64,000 bases of DNA from Zoogloea sp016790385 (GCF_041916735.1 NZ_JAYRYY010000001.1); one strand, 5' to 3'. Numbered from the stretch's first letter, positions 36,351 through 45,942 are shown. Notes: a model not told the origin generated them from the sequence alone. Numbers and translations are program-made.

Positions 36351-36979
36351 TCGCCGTGCATCGCACCCGAATCAAGATCTGTGGCCTGACCCGTGAGGAA
36401 GATGTCCGCGCGGCCGTGACTGCTGGTGCCGATGCCATCGGATTCGTCTTTTATCCTCCCAGCCCGCGTTATGTCACGCCGGCCCGTGCGGCAGAACTGG
36501 CTGCGCTGTTGCCGCCATTCGTCACGGCAGTGGGGTTGTTCGTGAATCCTTCCCGGGCTGACGTGGTGCAAACTCGGAGTGAGGTTCCACTGCAACTGCT
36601 GCAGTTTCATGGGGATGAGACGGAGCCCGATTGCCTCGGGCATGGTCTGCCCTTCATCAAGGCGGCACGGATGCGGCCAGGGCTTGATCTGCTAAAATAC
36701 GCGGCTGCCTTTGCGTGTGCTCAGGGATTGCTCCTTGACGCCTTTGTTGAAGGTTATGGTGGCGGTGGCGAAACCTTTGACTGGTCGCTGATTCCGTCAG
36801 AACTGCCCTTGCCCTTGATCCTGTCCGGCGGTCTGCATTCGGGTAATGTTGCCGAGGCAGTAAGACGTGTCCGGCCGTGGGCGGTGGACGTGTCGAGCGG
36901 TGTTGAGGCTGCCAAAGGAATCAAGGATGCCGCTCGGATCACCGAGTTTATTGCCGGAGTTCGAAATGCAGATGGCTGA
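36347..36979 (+). CDS. trpF: Phosphoribosylanthranilate isomerase
   Basis: A 210-residue TIM-barrel enzyme catalysing the Amadori rearrangement in tryptophan synthesis. KICGLTREEDVRAAVTAGADAIGFVFYP holds the catalytic cysteine, LQFHGDE and LLDAFVEGYGGGGETFDW the aspartate region, and LSGGLHSGNVAEAV plus VDVSSGVEAAKGIKD the phosphate-binding loops. A GTG at 36347 overlaps the truA stop (GTGA); GTG at 36356 is an alternative. It overlaps trpB by 14 bases. Confidence 0.95.
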   Translation: MIAVHRTRIKICGLTREEDVRAAVTAGADAIGFVFYPPSPRYVTPARAAELAALLPPFVTAVGLFVNPSRADVVQTRSEVPLQLLQFHGDETEPDCLGHGLPFIKAARMRPGLDLLKYAAAFACAQGLLLDAFVEGYGGGGETFDWSLIPSELPLPLILSGGLHSGNVAEAVRRVRPWAVDVSSGVEAAKGIKDAARITEFIAGVRNADG

Positions 36980-38177
36980 TGCCCCCTATGATCTTCCCGA
37001 CGCGCGCGGTCACTTTGGCCCCTACGGCGGTATTTTTGTCGCCGAGACTTTGATCCCGGCATTGACCGAACTGCGGGTGGCTTACGAAGAAGCCCAGCGT
37101 GATCCGGCTTTCGTGGCAGAGTTCGAGTACGAACTGAAGCATTACGTGGGGCGTCCCAGCCCTATCTATCACGCCAAGCGCTGGTCCGGGCTCCTTGGCG
37201 GGGCTCAGATCTACCTTAAGCGGGAAGACCTGAATCACACGGGTGCTCACAAAGTCAATAACTGCATTGGTCAGGCCATGCTTGCCCGCAGGATGAAAAA
37301 GCCGCGGGTGATCGCCGAGACCGGCGCGGGACAGCACGGTGTGGCGACGGCTACAGTAGCCGCGCGTTATGGCATGGAGTGCGTCGTCTATATGGGTTCC
37401 GAGGACGTTCGGCGGCAGGCCGCGAACGTCTATCGCATGAAGTTGCTGGGCGCTACTGTGGTACCGGTCGAAAGCGGCTCGAAGACCCTCAAGGACGCCC
37501 TCAACGAGGCGATGCGTGACTGGGTCACCAATATCAACAACACTTTCTACATCATCGGCACTGTTGCCGGACCACATCCTTATCCCATGATGGTCCGGGA
37601 TTTTCAGGCGGTGATTGGGAAGGAGTGCATCGAGCAGATGCCCGACATGACAGGGCGCCAACCGGACTACGTGATTGCCTGCGTGGGCGGAGGCTCAAAC
37701 GCGATGGGGATATTTCACCCCTACATCGGTCATGGTGATGTTCGCCTGGTCGGTGTCGAGGCGGCCGGTAGTGGCATCGAGACGGGGCAGCATGCGGCTT
37801 CCCTCTCGGCCGGCAGGCCTGGCGTTCTGCATGGTAACCGTACTTATCTGCTACAAGACGAAGACGGCCAGATTATTGAAACCCACTCGATCTCCGCAGG
37901 GCTCGACTATCCTGGCGTGGGCCCGGAGCATGCCTGGCTTAAAGACATCCAGCGCGCTGAGTACGTGGGAATCACTGATGCGGAGGCGCTTCAGGCCTTC
38001 CATGATCTTTGCCGCTTCGAGGGCATCATTCCGGCGCTGGAGTCGTCCCATGCGCTAGCCTATGCTGCCAAGCTCGCTCCGACGCTCCCGAAGGACAAGA
38101 TCCTCCTTGTGAATCTGTCGGGTCGTGGCGACAAGGACATGCACACCGTTGCCGAGAAGTCCGGCATCCAGTTCTGA
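36966..38177 (+). CDS. trpB: Tryptophan synthase beta subunit
   Basis: A 403-residue PLP enzyme joining indole and serine. The PLP lysine is K96 in HTGAHKVNN; GAGQHGVATATVAARYGM, CVGGGSNAMGIF with the glycine-rich phosphate loop, and LLVNLSGRGDKDM are conserved. Starts at 36966 and 36972 are both possible; GGAG at 36956-36959 fits 36966. The usual N terminus YDLPDARGHFGPYGGIFV follows. With TrpA it forms the channelled alpha2-beta2 complex; the overlap with trpF indicates one mRNA. Confidence 0.97.
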   Translation: MQMADAPYDLPDARGHFGPYGGIFVAETLIPALTELRVAYEEAQRDPAFVAEFEYELKHYVGRPSPIYHAKRWSGLLGGAQIYLKREDLNHTGAHKVNNCIGQAMLARRMKKPRVIAETGAGQHGVATATVAARYGMECVVYMGSEDVRRQAANVYRMKLLGATVVPVESGSKTLKDALNEAMRDWVTNINNTFYIIGTVAGPHPYPMMVRDFQAVIGKECIEQMPDMTGRQPDYVIACVGGGSNAMGIFHPYIGHGDVRLVGVEAAGSGIETGQHAASLSAGRPGVLHGNRTYLLQDEDGQIIETHSISAGLDYPGVGPEHAWLKDIQRAEYVGITDAEALQAFHDLCRFEGIIPALESSHALAYAAKLAPTLPKDKILLVNLSGRGDKDMHTVAEKSGIQF

Positions 38178-38232
38178 TTTCGCTCCCCTGTCCGGGTTTC
38201 CGGATGGGGTCGCAAACAATTTATAGCCATCC

Positions 38233-39045
38233 ATGTCCAGAATCCAACACACTTTCAAACGGCTTGAGAGCGAAGGGCGCAAGGCGCTGATTCCGTTCAT
38301 CACCGCGGGTGATCCGGCTCCCGAAATGACGTTGCCGCTGATGCAGGCACTTGTGGCGGGGGGGGCAGACATCATTGAGCTTGGTGTGCCCTTTTCGGAC
38401 CCCATGGCTGATGGTCCGACGATCCAGCGTGCCTCCGAACGTGCTTTGGCCGCTGGCATGAGCATGCGCAAGGTGCTTGATATTGTGCGGAGCTTTCGGG
38501 CTACTGGCGATCAGACGCCAGTCGTACTGATGGGGTATGCCAATCCCATTGAGGCCATGGGGGTGGAGCGTTTCGCCAAGGCTTCCGCTGAGGCGGGTGC
38601 CGACGGGGTGCTCGTGGTGGATTATCCCCCCGAGGAGTGCCGGGATTTTGCCGGGATTTGCAGGGCTGCGGGTCTGGATCCCATCTTTTTGCTCGCGCCC
38701 ACATCTACCGAGCGCCGATTTGACGATGTGGCCGCGGTGGGAAGTGGCTATATCTACTATGTATCCCTTAAGGGTGTCACGGGGTCGGCAGCGCTGGATC
38801 TGGATGAGGTTGCCCGTCGTATCCCCGCGATTCGTGAGCGTGTGGGCATGCCTGTCGGGGTTGGTTTCGGTATCCGTGATGGTGCGACGGCGGCAAAAAT
38901 TGCCGCTCTGGCAGACGCAGTGGTGATCGGTAGCCGGATCATTGAAGAAATCGAGGGCAGCACGGCTGAAGACGCTCCTGAAAAAGTGGAGGCCTTCATG
39001 CGGGGTGTCCGGCATGCAATTGACTCTGCAGGGGAGCGCCCATGA
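38233..39045 (+). CDS. trpA: Tryptophan synthase alpha subunit
   Basis: A 270-residue TIM barrel cleaving indole-3-glycerol phosphate. Catalytic residues align with E. coli: E49 in IIELGVPFSDPMADGP and D60 in the same motif. LMGYANPIEAMG, YYVSLKGVTG and GVGFGIRDG are the remaining signatures. It follows trpB after 55 bases and overlaps accD by four bases, so tryptophan and fatty-acid genes share a transcript. Confidence 0.97.
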   Translation: MSRIQHTFKRLESEGRKALIPFITAGDPAPEMTLPLMQALVAGGADIIELGVPFSDPMADGPTIQRASERALAAGMSMRKVLDIVRSFRATGDQTPVVLMGYANPIEAMGVERFAKASAEAGADGVLVVDYPPEECRDFAGICRAAGLDPIFLLAPTSTERRFDDVAAVGSGYIYYVSLKGVTGSAALDLDEVARRIPAIRERVGMPVGVGFGIRDGATAAKIAALADAVVIGSRIIEEIEGSTAEDAPEKVEAFMRGVRHAIDSAGERP

Positions 39046-39917
39046 GCTGGTTAAAGAAGCTGCTGCCTCCGAAGATTAAGCGCGAGACGCCGTCCGCGCG
39101 CAAATCCATCCCGGAAGGTTTGTGGAGCAAGTGTCCTGCTTGCGAGGCCGTGCTGTACCGCTCGGATCTCGAAAGCAACCAAAATGTCTGTCCCAAATGC
39201 GGGCATCACCAACGTATCCGGGCACGTCAACGCATTGATTTGTTGCTCGATCCTGAAGGGCGATTCGAAATCGGTGCGGAGGTGGTGCCGGTTGATCCAT
39301 TGAAGTTCAAGGATTCCCGACGTTACCCCGATCGTCTTGCGGCGGCCAACGAGGATACGGGTGAAGCCGATGCCCTTGTGGTGGTGCAGGGCGCAATCAA
39401 AACCGTCCCGGTGGTTGTTGCATGCTTTGAGTTCGAGTTTCTTGGTGGGTCCATGGGGTCCGTGGTGGGCGAGCGTTTTGTACGCGGTGTAAAGGCCGCG
39501 CTTGAGCAGCGCCTCCCCTTTATCTGTGTGACGGCCACCGGCGGGGCGCGCATGCAGGAAGGCTTGTTTTCGCTGATGCAGATGGCCAAGACCACCGCTG
39601 CCATCACTCAGCTTGCGGAACGCAGACTGCCTTTCATCACGCTGCTTACCGATCCGACCATGGGTGGTGTTTCTGCAAGTTTCGCCTTCATGGGAGACTT
39701 GGTTATCGGAGAACCCGGTGCCCTGATCGGCTTTGCCGGGCCGCGGGTGATTGAACAGACGGTGAGGGAAACGCTCCCCCCTGGCTTCCAGCGTTCGGAA
39801 TTCCTGCTTGAGAAGGGTGCATTGGACATGATCATTGATCGTCGCGAGCTGCGCGACAAGCTTTCCGAGCTCATCACGTTGCTGACCCGCCAAGCCTCGG
39901 TCGCCACTGCATCTTGA
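39042..39917 (+). CDS. accD: Acetyl-CoA carboxylase carboxyltransferase beta subunit
   Basis: A 291-residue subunit transferring carboxyl from biotin to acetyl-CoA, the first step of fatty-acid synthesis. The N-terminal zinc ribbon uses C31, C34, C50 and C53 (CPAC and CPKC). The crotonase-like core shows FEFLGGSMGSVVGERFVRG, TATGGARMQEGLFSLMQMAKT and the MGDLVIGEPGALIGFAGPRV segment. Start overlaps the trpA stop (ATGA). AccA lies elsewhere. Confidence 0.97.
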   Translation: MSWLKKLLPPKIKRETPSARKSIPEGLWSKCPACEAVLYRSDLESNQNVCPKCGHHQRIRARQRIDLLLDPEGRFEIGAEVVPVDPLKFKDSRRYPDRLAAANEDTGEADALVVVQGAIKTVPVVVACFEFEFLGGSMGSVVGERFVRGVKAALEQRLPFICVTATGGARMQEGLFSLMQMAKTTAAITQLAERRLPFITLLTDPTMGGVSASFAFMGDLVIGEPGALIGFAGPRVIEQTVRETLPPGFQRSEFLLEKGALDMIIDRRELRDKLSELITLLTRQASVATAS

Positions 39918-39919
39918 TC

Positions 39920-41191
39920 ATGCAGTTGCCTGAGACCCTCGATGGCTGGCTGAGCCTTCTTGAGGCCCGTCACGGTCAATCAATCCAGCTCGGCCTTGAT
40001 CGTGTGCAGAAGGTTCGAGATGCCCTTGCGCTTCCCAAGACCTGCCCGCTGATCACTGTTGGTGGTACGAATGGCAAGGGGTCAACCTGTGCGCTGCTTG
40101 AGTCCGTGCTGTTGGCTGCAGGCTATCGCGTCGGCGTTTACACATCCCCTCATCTGCTGCGCTATAACGAGCGTGTTCGCATTGACGGTCGAGATGCGCC
40201 CGACACACTGCTTGTCGATGCTTTCGGGGAGGTTGAGCACGCCCGGGGCGAGATACCGCTGACCTATTTCGAACACGGAACCCTGGCCGCGTGGGTAGCC
40301 TTCTGTCGCGCCGGACTCGATGCGATTATTCTTGAGGTGGGGCTGGGTGGGCGCCTCGATGCGGTCAACGTTTTCGAGCCCGACTGCGCCATCGTTACCA
40401 GCGTTGCCATGGACCACATGGAGTTCCTTGGGGGTACCCGCGAAGCCATAGGGTTCGAGAAGGCAGGGATCTTTCGAAGTGGTCGTCCGGCCATCTGTGC
40501 TGATCCAATCCCACCCGCGTCCCTCATCGCGCATGCAGAGTCTATCGGTGCGAAGTTGTGGGTGAGCGGACGGGATTTCGGCTTTGCCGGTGACCAGAAC
40601 CAGTGGGCCTTCTGGATTGCGGGTGGCAGTAGGCGGGGTGGATTGGCGTACCCGGCGCTGCGCGGCACCAACCAGTTGCTGAACGCGGCGGCGGTGATGG
40701 CTACGTGTGAAGCGTTGCGTGACATCCTTCCGGTGCCGATGCAGGCGGTGCGTCAAGGCTTCATGCTAGTCGATCTTCCCGGGCGTTTTCAGGTGCTGCC
40801 CGGACGTCCAACGGTGGTTCTCGATGTTGCTCATAACCCGCAGGCTGCGGGTGTTCTCAACGAGAATCTTGCCAGCATGGGCTTCTTTCCGGAAACGTGG
40901 GCGGTGGTGGGGATGCTTGCGGACAAGGATGTGAAAGGCGTGGTTCGTCTGCTTCAAGATCGGGTTGACCACTGGGTTGTTGCGGGCTTGCCTGGGCCGA
41001 GAGGCCTCAATGCCGCCGCCTTGGCCAATATCATCCGGGATTGCGGTGCCGGCGGTGACATTGTCGAATACGGCTCAGCGCGAGAGGCCTACACACATGC
41101 GCGTGGGAGCGCGGCCGAGGGTGATAGAATCGTAGTCTTTGGTTCTTTCCTGACCGTGGCAGACGTGCTTGCCGCCCGGGAGACCCAGTAA
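39920..41191 (+). CDS. folC: Dihydrofolate/folylpolyglutamate synthase
   Basis: A 423-residue Mur-ligase-fold enzyme adding glutamate to dihydropteroate and folates. The P-loop ITVGGTNGKGSTCALLE, YTSPHLLRYNERVRI and ILEVGLGGRLDAVN are the family signatures; VLDVAHNPQAAGVL is in the C-terminal domain. The ATG at 39920 lies two bases after the accD stop; an in-frame TTG at 39914 is the alternative. The accD-folC-SPOR-cvpA-purF order is widely conserved. Confidence 0.96.
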   Translation: MQLPETLDGWLSLLEARHGQSIQLGLDRVQKVRDALALPKTCPLITVGGTNGKGSTCALLESVLLAAGYRVGVYTSPHLLRYNERVRIDGRDAPDTLLVDAFGEVEHARGEIPLTYFEHGTLAAWVAFCRAGLDAIILEVGLGGRLDAVNVFEPDCAIVTSVAMDHMEFLGGTREAIGFEKAGIFRSGRPAICADPIPPASLIAHAESIGAKLWVSGRDFGFAGDQNQWAFWIAGGSRRGGLAYPALRGTNQLLNAAAVMATCEALRDILPVPMQAVRQGFMLVDLPGRFQVLPGRPTVVLDVAHNPQAAGVLNENLASMGFFPETWAVVGMLADKDVKGVVRLLQDRVDHWVVAGLPGPRGLNAAALANIIRDCGAGGDIVEYGSAREAYTHARGSAAEGDRIVVFGSFLTVADVLAARETQ

Positions 41192-41207
41192 TTGGTGCAG
41201 TTGCAAG

Positions 41208-41969
41208 ATGGCGGATAACGATACCCAGGTCGACCTCAAAAAGCGCGCCCGCAGGCGCCTCGTCGGATCCGCAGCGCTTGCCCTTGCGGCCGCCATCGTC
41301 CTTCCGATGGTGATGGATCACGAGCCCCGCACACCCACGCAGGATGTCCAGATCCGTATTCCCGGGCAGGAAGGCAGCAATTTCACCTCGCGCGTGATTA
41401 CCGGCAAGGGACCGGCGCCCAGTCAACCTGTTGCAGGCGCGGTAGCCGAGGAGACCGCCCCGCCGGTTGTGGATGAGGCCGTTCGCCGCAAGCCGGAATC
41501 CGAGTCCGACAGTCCGGTTTTCAAACCTGGCGAGGAGCTTATTCCGCCTCCCCGCAAGGTGGAGCAGCCCAAAGCCGAGGCCCGCGCCGAGGCGTTGCCC
41601 AAGCCTGATCCCAAGCTCGAAGCCGCGAAATTGAAGGAGAAGGAACGCGAGCGAGAGAAGGAGAAAGAAAGGGAGAAAGCCCAGGCGGAAGCAGCGCGCG
41701 CGAAGGCTTTGCTTGCCGGCGTTACTCCCAAGGCTGGCGGTCCGGATAGCCCGCACGTGGTGTCGCTTGGCGCGTATCGGGAGGCGGGCAACGTTTCCAT
41801 ACTCCGTGCCAAGCTGAAGGCTGAGGGCTATCCTTCTTACACTGAGTCCTTGGGGGACAAGGTGCGGGTGCGGGCTGGACCTTTCCCGAACAAGGCTGCC
41901 GCCGACAAGGCCGCCACACGGATCAGCAAAATCCTCGGTGTCCCTGCATCCGTGGTGGCTAAGCCCTGA
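41208..41969 (+). CDS. dedD: SPOR-domain protein (DedD-like)
   Basis: A 253-residue divisome-associated membrane protein. A short cytoplasmic N terminus (DLKKRARRRLVGSA) leads into one transmembrane helix, then a long low-complexity periplasmic linker with a strongly charged K/E/R stretch near 140-165, and a C-terminal SPOR domain (HVVSLGAYREAGNVSILRAK to RVRAGPFPNKAAADKAA) that binds glycan strands stripped of peptides at the septum. The ATG at 41208 is chosen because it begins directly before the basic segment. Named DedD by position and layout. Confidence 0.88.
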   Translation: MADNDTQVDLKKRARRRLVGSAALALAAAIVLPMVMDHEPRTPTQDVQIRIPGQEGSNFTSRVITGKGPAPSQPVAGAVAEETAPPVVDEAVRRKPESESDSPVFKPGEELIPPPRKVEQPKAEARAEALPKPDPKLEAAKLKEKEREREKEKEREKAQAEAARAKALLAGVTPKAGGPDSPHVVSLGAYREAGNVSILRAKLKAEGYPSYTESLGDKVRVRAGPFPNKAAADKAATRISKILGVPASVVAKP

Positions 41970-41979
41970 AGTCTGACTT

Positions 41980-42471
41980 TTGAACGGCCTTGATTACGCC
42001 CTTCTGGGCCTGCTGGGTTTATCAGCCGCGCTGGGCTTCTGGCGTGGTCTGCTTTCCGAGATCGTGGCGCTTGGGGCCTGGATATTGGCATTCGTGATTG
42101 CCAGGACTTTCGCAGCGGACATCCAGCCATACCTGGTCAGTTGGGTCAAGGAGCCTTTGCTCCAGGGCATCGCGGCTTTTCTGCTGGTGTTCGTCACCAT
42201 ACTGCTGGTGGTTGCGCTGGTGCGCTGGTTGTTGAGCGAATTGATTCGCGCCGCCGGCCTGGGTGTTGCGGACCGCTTCCTCGGGGCCTGTTTTGGCCTT
42301 GTGCGCGGGGGGGCGATCATCTTTTCAGTGGCCTTGCTCGTCGGCATCGGCGGCTTTGGCAAGGAGGCGTGGTGGCAGGCGGCCCAATTGTCGGCCCCGC
42401 TAGAGACCGCCGTGATGGCTTCAAGACCGTGGCTCCCCGAGCTTCTGGCAAATAGACTTAGATACCGATAG
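41980..42471 (+). CDS. cvpA: CvpA family membrane protein
   Basis: A 163-residue inner-membrane protein with four hydrophobic segments and the CvpA pattern LDYALLGLLGLSAALGFWRGLLSEI near the N terminus. CvpA is linked to colicin V export in E. coli and to envelope homeostasis; its activity is undefined. The start is TTG at 41980, ten bases after the SPOR stop, with no ATG that would preserve the conserved N terminus. It precedes purF by ten bases, the arrangement seen in E. coli. Confidence 0.92.
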   Translation: MNGLDYALLGLLGLSAALGFWRGLLSEIVALGAWILAFVIARTFAADIQPYLVSWVKEPLLQGIAAFLLVFVTILLVVALVRWLLSELIRAAGLGVADRFLGACFGLVRGGAIIFSVALLVGIGGFGKEAWWQAAQLSAPLETAVMASRPWLPELLANRLRYR

Positions 42472-42481
42472 GTGGTTTGAA

Positions 42482-44011
42482 ATGTGTGGGATTCTGGGCG
42501 TAGTAGCGATGACACCCGTCAATCAGCTTCTTTATGACGGTCTGCAGGTGCTCCAGCATCGGGGGCAGGATGCCGCGGGAATTGCCACTGCGGAAGGCGG
42601 GAAATTCCACATGCACAAGGCTTCCGGCCTTGTTCGCGATGTGTTTCGCACGCGCAACATGCGTGATCTGCCGGGCAACTGGGGTATCGCGCACGTTCGC
42701 TATCCGACCGCAGGTTCGGCTTCAGCCGCCGCAGAGGCGCAGCCGTTCTACGTCAATTCGCCATTTGGCTTGATGCTGGCTCACAACGGGAACCTCACCA
42801 ACTCGGAAGAACTGAAGCGTGAGATGTTCCTTTCCGACTTGCGGCATATCAACACCAATTCTGATTCGGAAGTACTGCTCAACGTCCTTGCCCACGAGCT
42901 TCAGGCCGCGGCAAAGAGTTTTCGTCTGGACGAGGAAACGGTGTTCACGGCCGTTGCGGGGGTGCATCGCCGTTGTCGCGGTGCCTACGCTACGGTGGCC
43001 ATGATCTCGGGTACCGGCCTGCTGGCGTTCCGTGATCCCTACGGAATCCGACCGCTCGTCATCGGGCGCAATGACACGCCGAAGGGCACCGAATGGCTTG
43101 TGGCGTCAGAAAGCGTCGCGCTCGATGTCATGGGTTTCAAGCTGGTTCGTGATGTGGCGCCCGGTGAGGCGATACTCATTGATACGGAAGGGCGTTTTCA
43201 TAGTCGCCAGTGTGCGAGCCACACCGTTCACGCCCCCTGCATGTTCGAGTTTGTCTACCTTGCCCGTCCCGATTCACTGATTGACGGTATTTCGGTTTAC
43301 GATGCCCGCATCAAGATGGGTGAGTTTCTTGCCCGCAAGTTGCGCGCCACGATGCCTCATTTGAAGGTGGACGTGGTCATTCCCATCCCGGACTCCAGTC
43401 GCCCCTCGGCCATGGAGATGGCGCATCAGCTGAATGTCCCTTACCGCGAAGGTTTCGTCAAAAACCGCTATATTGGCCGTACCTTCATCATGCCCGGGCA
43501 GGCCATCCGACGTAAGTCGGTGCGACAGAAGTTGAACACGATCCACCAGGAGTTCAAGGGCAAGAACGTGCTGCTGGTGGACGACTCCATTGTTCGTGGT
43601 ACCACCAGCCGCGAGATCGTCCAGATGGCAAGGGATGCGGGAGCGAGTAAAGTCTTTATGGCGTCCGCGGCGCCTCCCGTACGCTACGCCAACGTATACG
43701 GCATTGATATGCCGACCAAGGGTGAGTTGATCGCGAGTGACCGTACTGAAGAAGAGATCTGCGCCGAGATTGGTGCTGACGCCCTGATCTATCAGGATCT
43801 CGACGATCTCAAGCTGGCGGTTCAGGCCATCAATCCCGCCATCTCGGTTTTCGAAACCTCTTGTTTCGACGGTTGCTATGTGACTGGCGACGTGACGCAG
43901 GAGTATCTTTCCGGTGTTGAGACGCAGCGCAATGATGCGGCGGGAAGGCCGGTCAATGAAGATGGTGGTGGCCAGATGGACCTCAATCTTGTTTCCCGGA
44001 GCGAAAGTTGA
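42482..44011 (+). CDS. purF: Amidophosphoribosyltransferase
   Basis: A 509-residue enzyme committing PRPP to purine synthesis with glutamine as the amino donor. The N-terminal nucleophile cysteine is residue 2 (MCGILGVVAM), exposed after Met removal. GNWGIAHVRYPTAG and AHNGNLTNSEEL belong to the glutaminase domain; VDVVIPIPDSSRPSA and LLVDDSIVRGTTSREIV are the PRPP-binding loop of the transferase domain. No propeptide, as in E. coli. It overlaps metZ by four bases. Confidence 0.97.
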   Translation: MCGILGVVAMTPVNQLLYDGLQVLQHRGQDAAGIATAEGGKFHMHKASGLVRDVFRTRNMRDLPGNWGIAHVRYPTAGSASAAAEAQPFYVNSPFGLMLAHNGNLTNSEELKREMFLSDLRHINTNSDSEVLLNVLAHELQAAAKSFRLDEETVFTAVAGVHRRCRGAYATVAMISGTGLLAFRDPYGIRPLVIGRNDTPKGTEWLVASESVALDVMGFKLVRDVAPGEAILIDTEGRFHSRQCASHTVHAPCMFEFVYLARPDSLIDGISVYDARIKMGEFLARKLRATMPHLKVDVVIPIPDSSRPSAMEMAHQLNVPYREGFVKNRYIGRTFIMPGQAIRRKSVRQKLNTIHQEFKGKNVLLVDDSIVRGTTSREIVQMARDAGASKVFMASAAPPVRYANVYGIDMPTKGELIASDRTEEEICAEIGADALIYQDLDDLKLAVQAINPAISVFETSCFDGCYVTGDVTQEYLSGVETQRNDAAGRPVNEDGGGQMDLNLVSRSES

Positions 44012-45198
44012 GTCAGTATTCCCTGGATGGACTGGGTCTCGATACGCTTGCCGTCAGGTCGGGAATCGAGCGTAGCCAATTCAATGAGCATTCAGAAGCG
44101 CTGTACCTGACGTCGAGCTTCGTATTCGACAACGCAGCCCAGGCGGCAGCACGTTTCTCCGGAGAGGAAGACGGAAACGTTTACGCCCGTTTCACCAACC
44201 CGACGGTTACGTCGATGCAACAGCGTCTGGCCGCGCTGGAGGGGGCGGAGGCCTGTGTTGCGACTGCATCAGGAATGGCAGCGATCATGTCTGCCGTGAT
44301 GGCCCTTCTCAGTGCTGGCGACCACATCGTGGCGTCGCGTGGGCTTTTCGGTGCCACGCAGCAACTCTTTGGCAACATCCTGTCGCGTTTTGGTATTGAG
44401 ACGACATTTGTGCCGGCAACGGATCTTGATGCTTACCGCGCCGCGGTGAATCCGAAGACGCGCCTGTTCTTTGTTGAATCGCCATCCAATCCGCTCACCG
44501 AGTTGGTGGATATTCCTGCTGTTGCCGCCATTGCCCACGAGGCAGGGGTCTTGCTGGCGGTGGACAATTGTTTTTGTTCGCCGGCTTTGCAGCAGCCTCT
44601 CAAACTTGGGGCAGATCTGGTAATCCACTCCGCTACCAAGTATCTGGATGGTCAAGGGAGGGTGTTGGGGGGAGCCGTGTGTGGCAGCAGGGCCTTGGTC
44701 GACGAGGTGTTCAAGTTCCTGCGCACGGCGGGCCCGTGCATTTCACCGTTCAATGCTTGGGTGATTCTCAAGGGGCTGGAGACCTTGCGTATCCGCATGG
44801 CCGCCCAATCCGCTGCAGCCCTTGAACTGGCTGGCTGGCTGGAAACCCAGCCGCAGGTGGCACGTGTGTATTACCCTGGGCTCCCGTCCCATCCGCAATA
44901 CGAACTCGCATGCAGGCAGCAGAGTAGTGGCGGCGCGATCGTCAGCTTCGAGGTGCGGGGCGGGCGGGAAGAAGCCTGGAAAGTGGTGGATGCGACACGC
45001 GTCGTGTCCATCACAGCCAATCTCGGGGATACCAAGACCACCCTGACGCATCCTGCATCGACGACCCACGGACGTATCTCGCCGGAAGCACGCGAGGCGT
45101 CGGGGATCCGTGAGAGTTTGTTGCGTATCGCGGTGGGGCTGGAGGCTGTCGATGACCTCAAGGCCGATCTGGCCCGGGGGCTGGCACTTATTGCCTGA
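44008..45198 (+). CDS. metZ: O-succinylhomoserine sulfhydrylase
   Basis: A 396-residue PLP enzyme of the cystathionine gamma-synthase family, making homocysteine from O-succinylhomoserine and sulfide. The PLP lysine is K211 in HSATKYLDGQGRVLGG; YARFTNPTVTSMQQRLAALEG and ESPSNPLTELVDI are family motifs. It starts with TTG overlapping the purF stop (TTGA, 44008-44011), so it is translationally coupled. The purF-metZ neighbourhood favours MetZ over MetB or MetC. The sulfide it uses would be supplied by CysI. Confidence 0.93.
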   Translation: MSQYSLDGLGLDTLAVRSGIERSQFNEHSEALYLTSSFVFDNAAQAAARFSGEEDGNVYARFTNPTVTSMQQRLAALEGAEACVATASGMAAIMSAVMALLSAGDHIVASRGLFGATQQLFGNILSRFGIETTFVPATDLDAYRAAVNPKTRLFFVESPSNPLTELVDIPAVAAIAHEAGVLLAVDNCFCSPALQQPLKLGADLVIHSATKYLDGQGRVLGGAVCGSRALVDEVFKFLRTAGPCISPFNAWVILKGLETLRIRMAAQSAAALELAGWLETQPQVARVYYPGLPSHPQYELACRQQSSGGAIVSFEVRGGREEAWKVVDATRVVSITANLGDTKTTLTHPASTTHGRISPEAREASGIRESLLRIAVGLEAVDDLKADLARGLALIA

Positions 45199-45204
45199 GT
45201 GGCG

Positions 45205-45942
45205 TCATTCGAGGGGCTGGCGGGAGAGCACTCCGTCAGCCCAGACGAGTACTTCTCCCTGTGCCTTCCCGTCGGACTCCCTCCAGTCGGCCAGCACCCA
45301 GCGTTCACAGGTATGGCCGTCTACTTCGATCTGGTGCCTGGCGGGTCGATGGGTATGACCGTGGATCAGGAGCGGGTAGTTGTGGGAACGGAGCAGAGAG
45401 GCGATGGCGTCCGAATTTGCATCCATGATCTCGGCGCTCTTGCCCGCCTTGGCTGCCTCGCTCTTCTGGCGGATGCCGGCTATGAACTGCTTGCGGGCGA
45501 CGAGGGGTTGTCCGAGGAACTGGGTTTGATAAGCCTGAGTGCGGACCTGAGCACGAAACGCCTGATAGGCCGTGTCGTCCGTACATAGGCTGTCACCATG
45601 GCATAAGAGTACAGCCTGCGTTCCAAGACGGATCAATGTAGGTTCGGGCAGGATATCCAGACGGGCACGACGTGCGAACTCGGCGCCTATCAGGAAGTCA
45701 CGGTTGCCGGGCATGAAATGGATACGGGTGCCGTTTTGGGCGAGCGCCGCCAGTTGATTCGCCAGGCTATCGTTCAGGGGATCTTCATGGTCGTCGTCCC
45801 CTGCCCAGTATTCGTAAAGATCACCCAGGATGTAGAGCGCTTCCGCGTCCCTCGCGGGACCCGCGAGATAACGCTCGAAGATCGCTGTCAGCGCGGGACG
45901 GTCGACCGTGAGATGGAGGTCGGAAATGAAATGTACTTGCAT
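45205..45942 (-). CDS. lpxH: UDP-2,3-diacylglucosamine diphosphatase
   Basis: A 245-residue calcineurin-like phosphoesterase in lipid A synthesis, cleaving UDP-2,3-diacylglucosamine to lipid X and UMP at the inner-membrane surface. Metal ligands sit in FISDLHLTVDRP, YILGDLYEYWAGDDD, FMPGNRDFLIG and the C-terminal IHGHTHRPARH. Convergent with metZ, only six bases apart. Downstream in the ppiA-ppiB-lpxH run. Confidence 0.96.
   Translation of the reverse strand: MQVHFISDLHLTVDRPALTAIFERYLAGPARDAEALYILGDLYEYWAGDDDHEDPLNDSLANQLAALAQNGTRIHFMPGNRDFLIGAEFARRARLDILPEPTLIRLGTQAVLLCHGDSLCTDDTAYQAFRAQVRTQAYQTQFLGQPLVARKQFIAGIRQKSEAAKAGKSAEIMDANSDAIASLLRSHNYPLLIHGHTHRPARHQIEVDGHTCERWVLADWRESDGKAQGEVLVWADGVLSRQPLE

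Noticed and set aside
41640..41705. A tandem repeat of Lys/Glu/Arg codons in the SPOR-protein gene
   Set aside because: It is a low-complexity charged linker expected in this family, not a separate repeat element.
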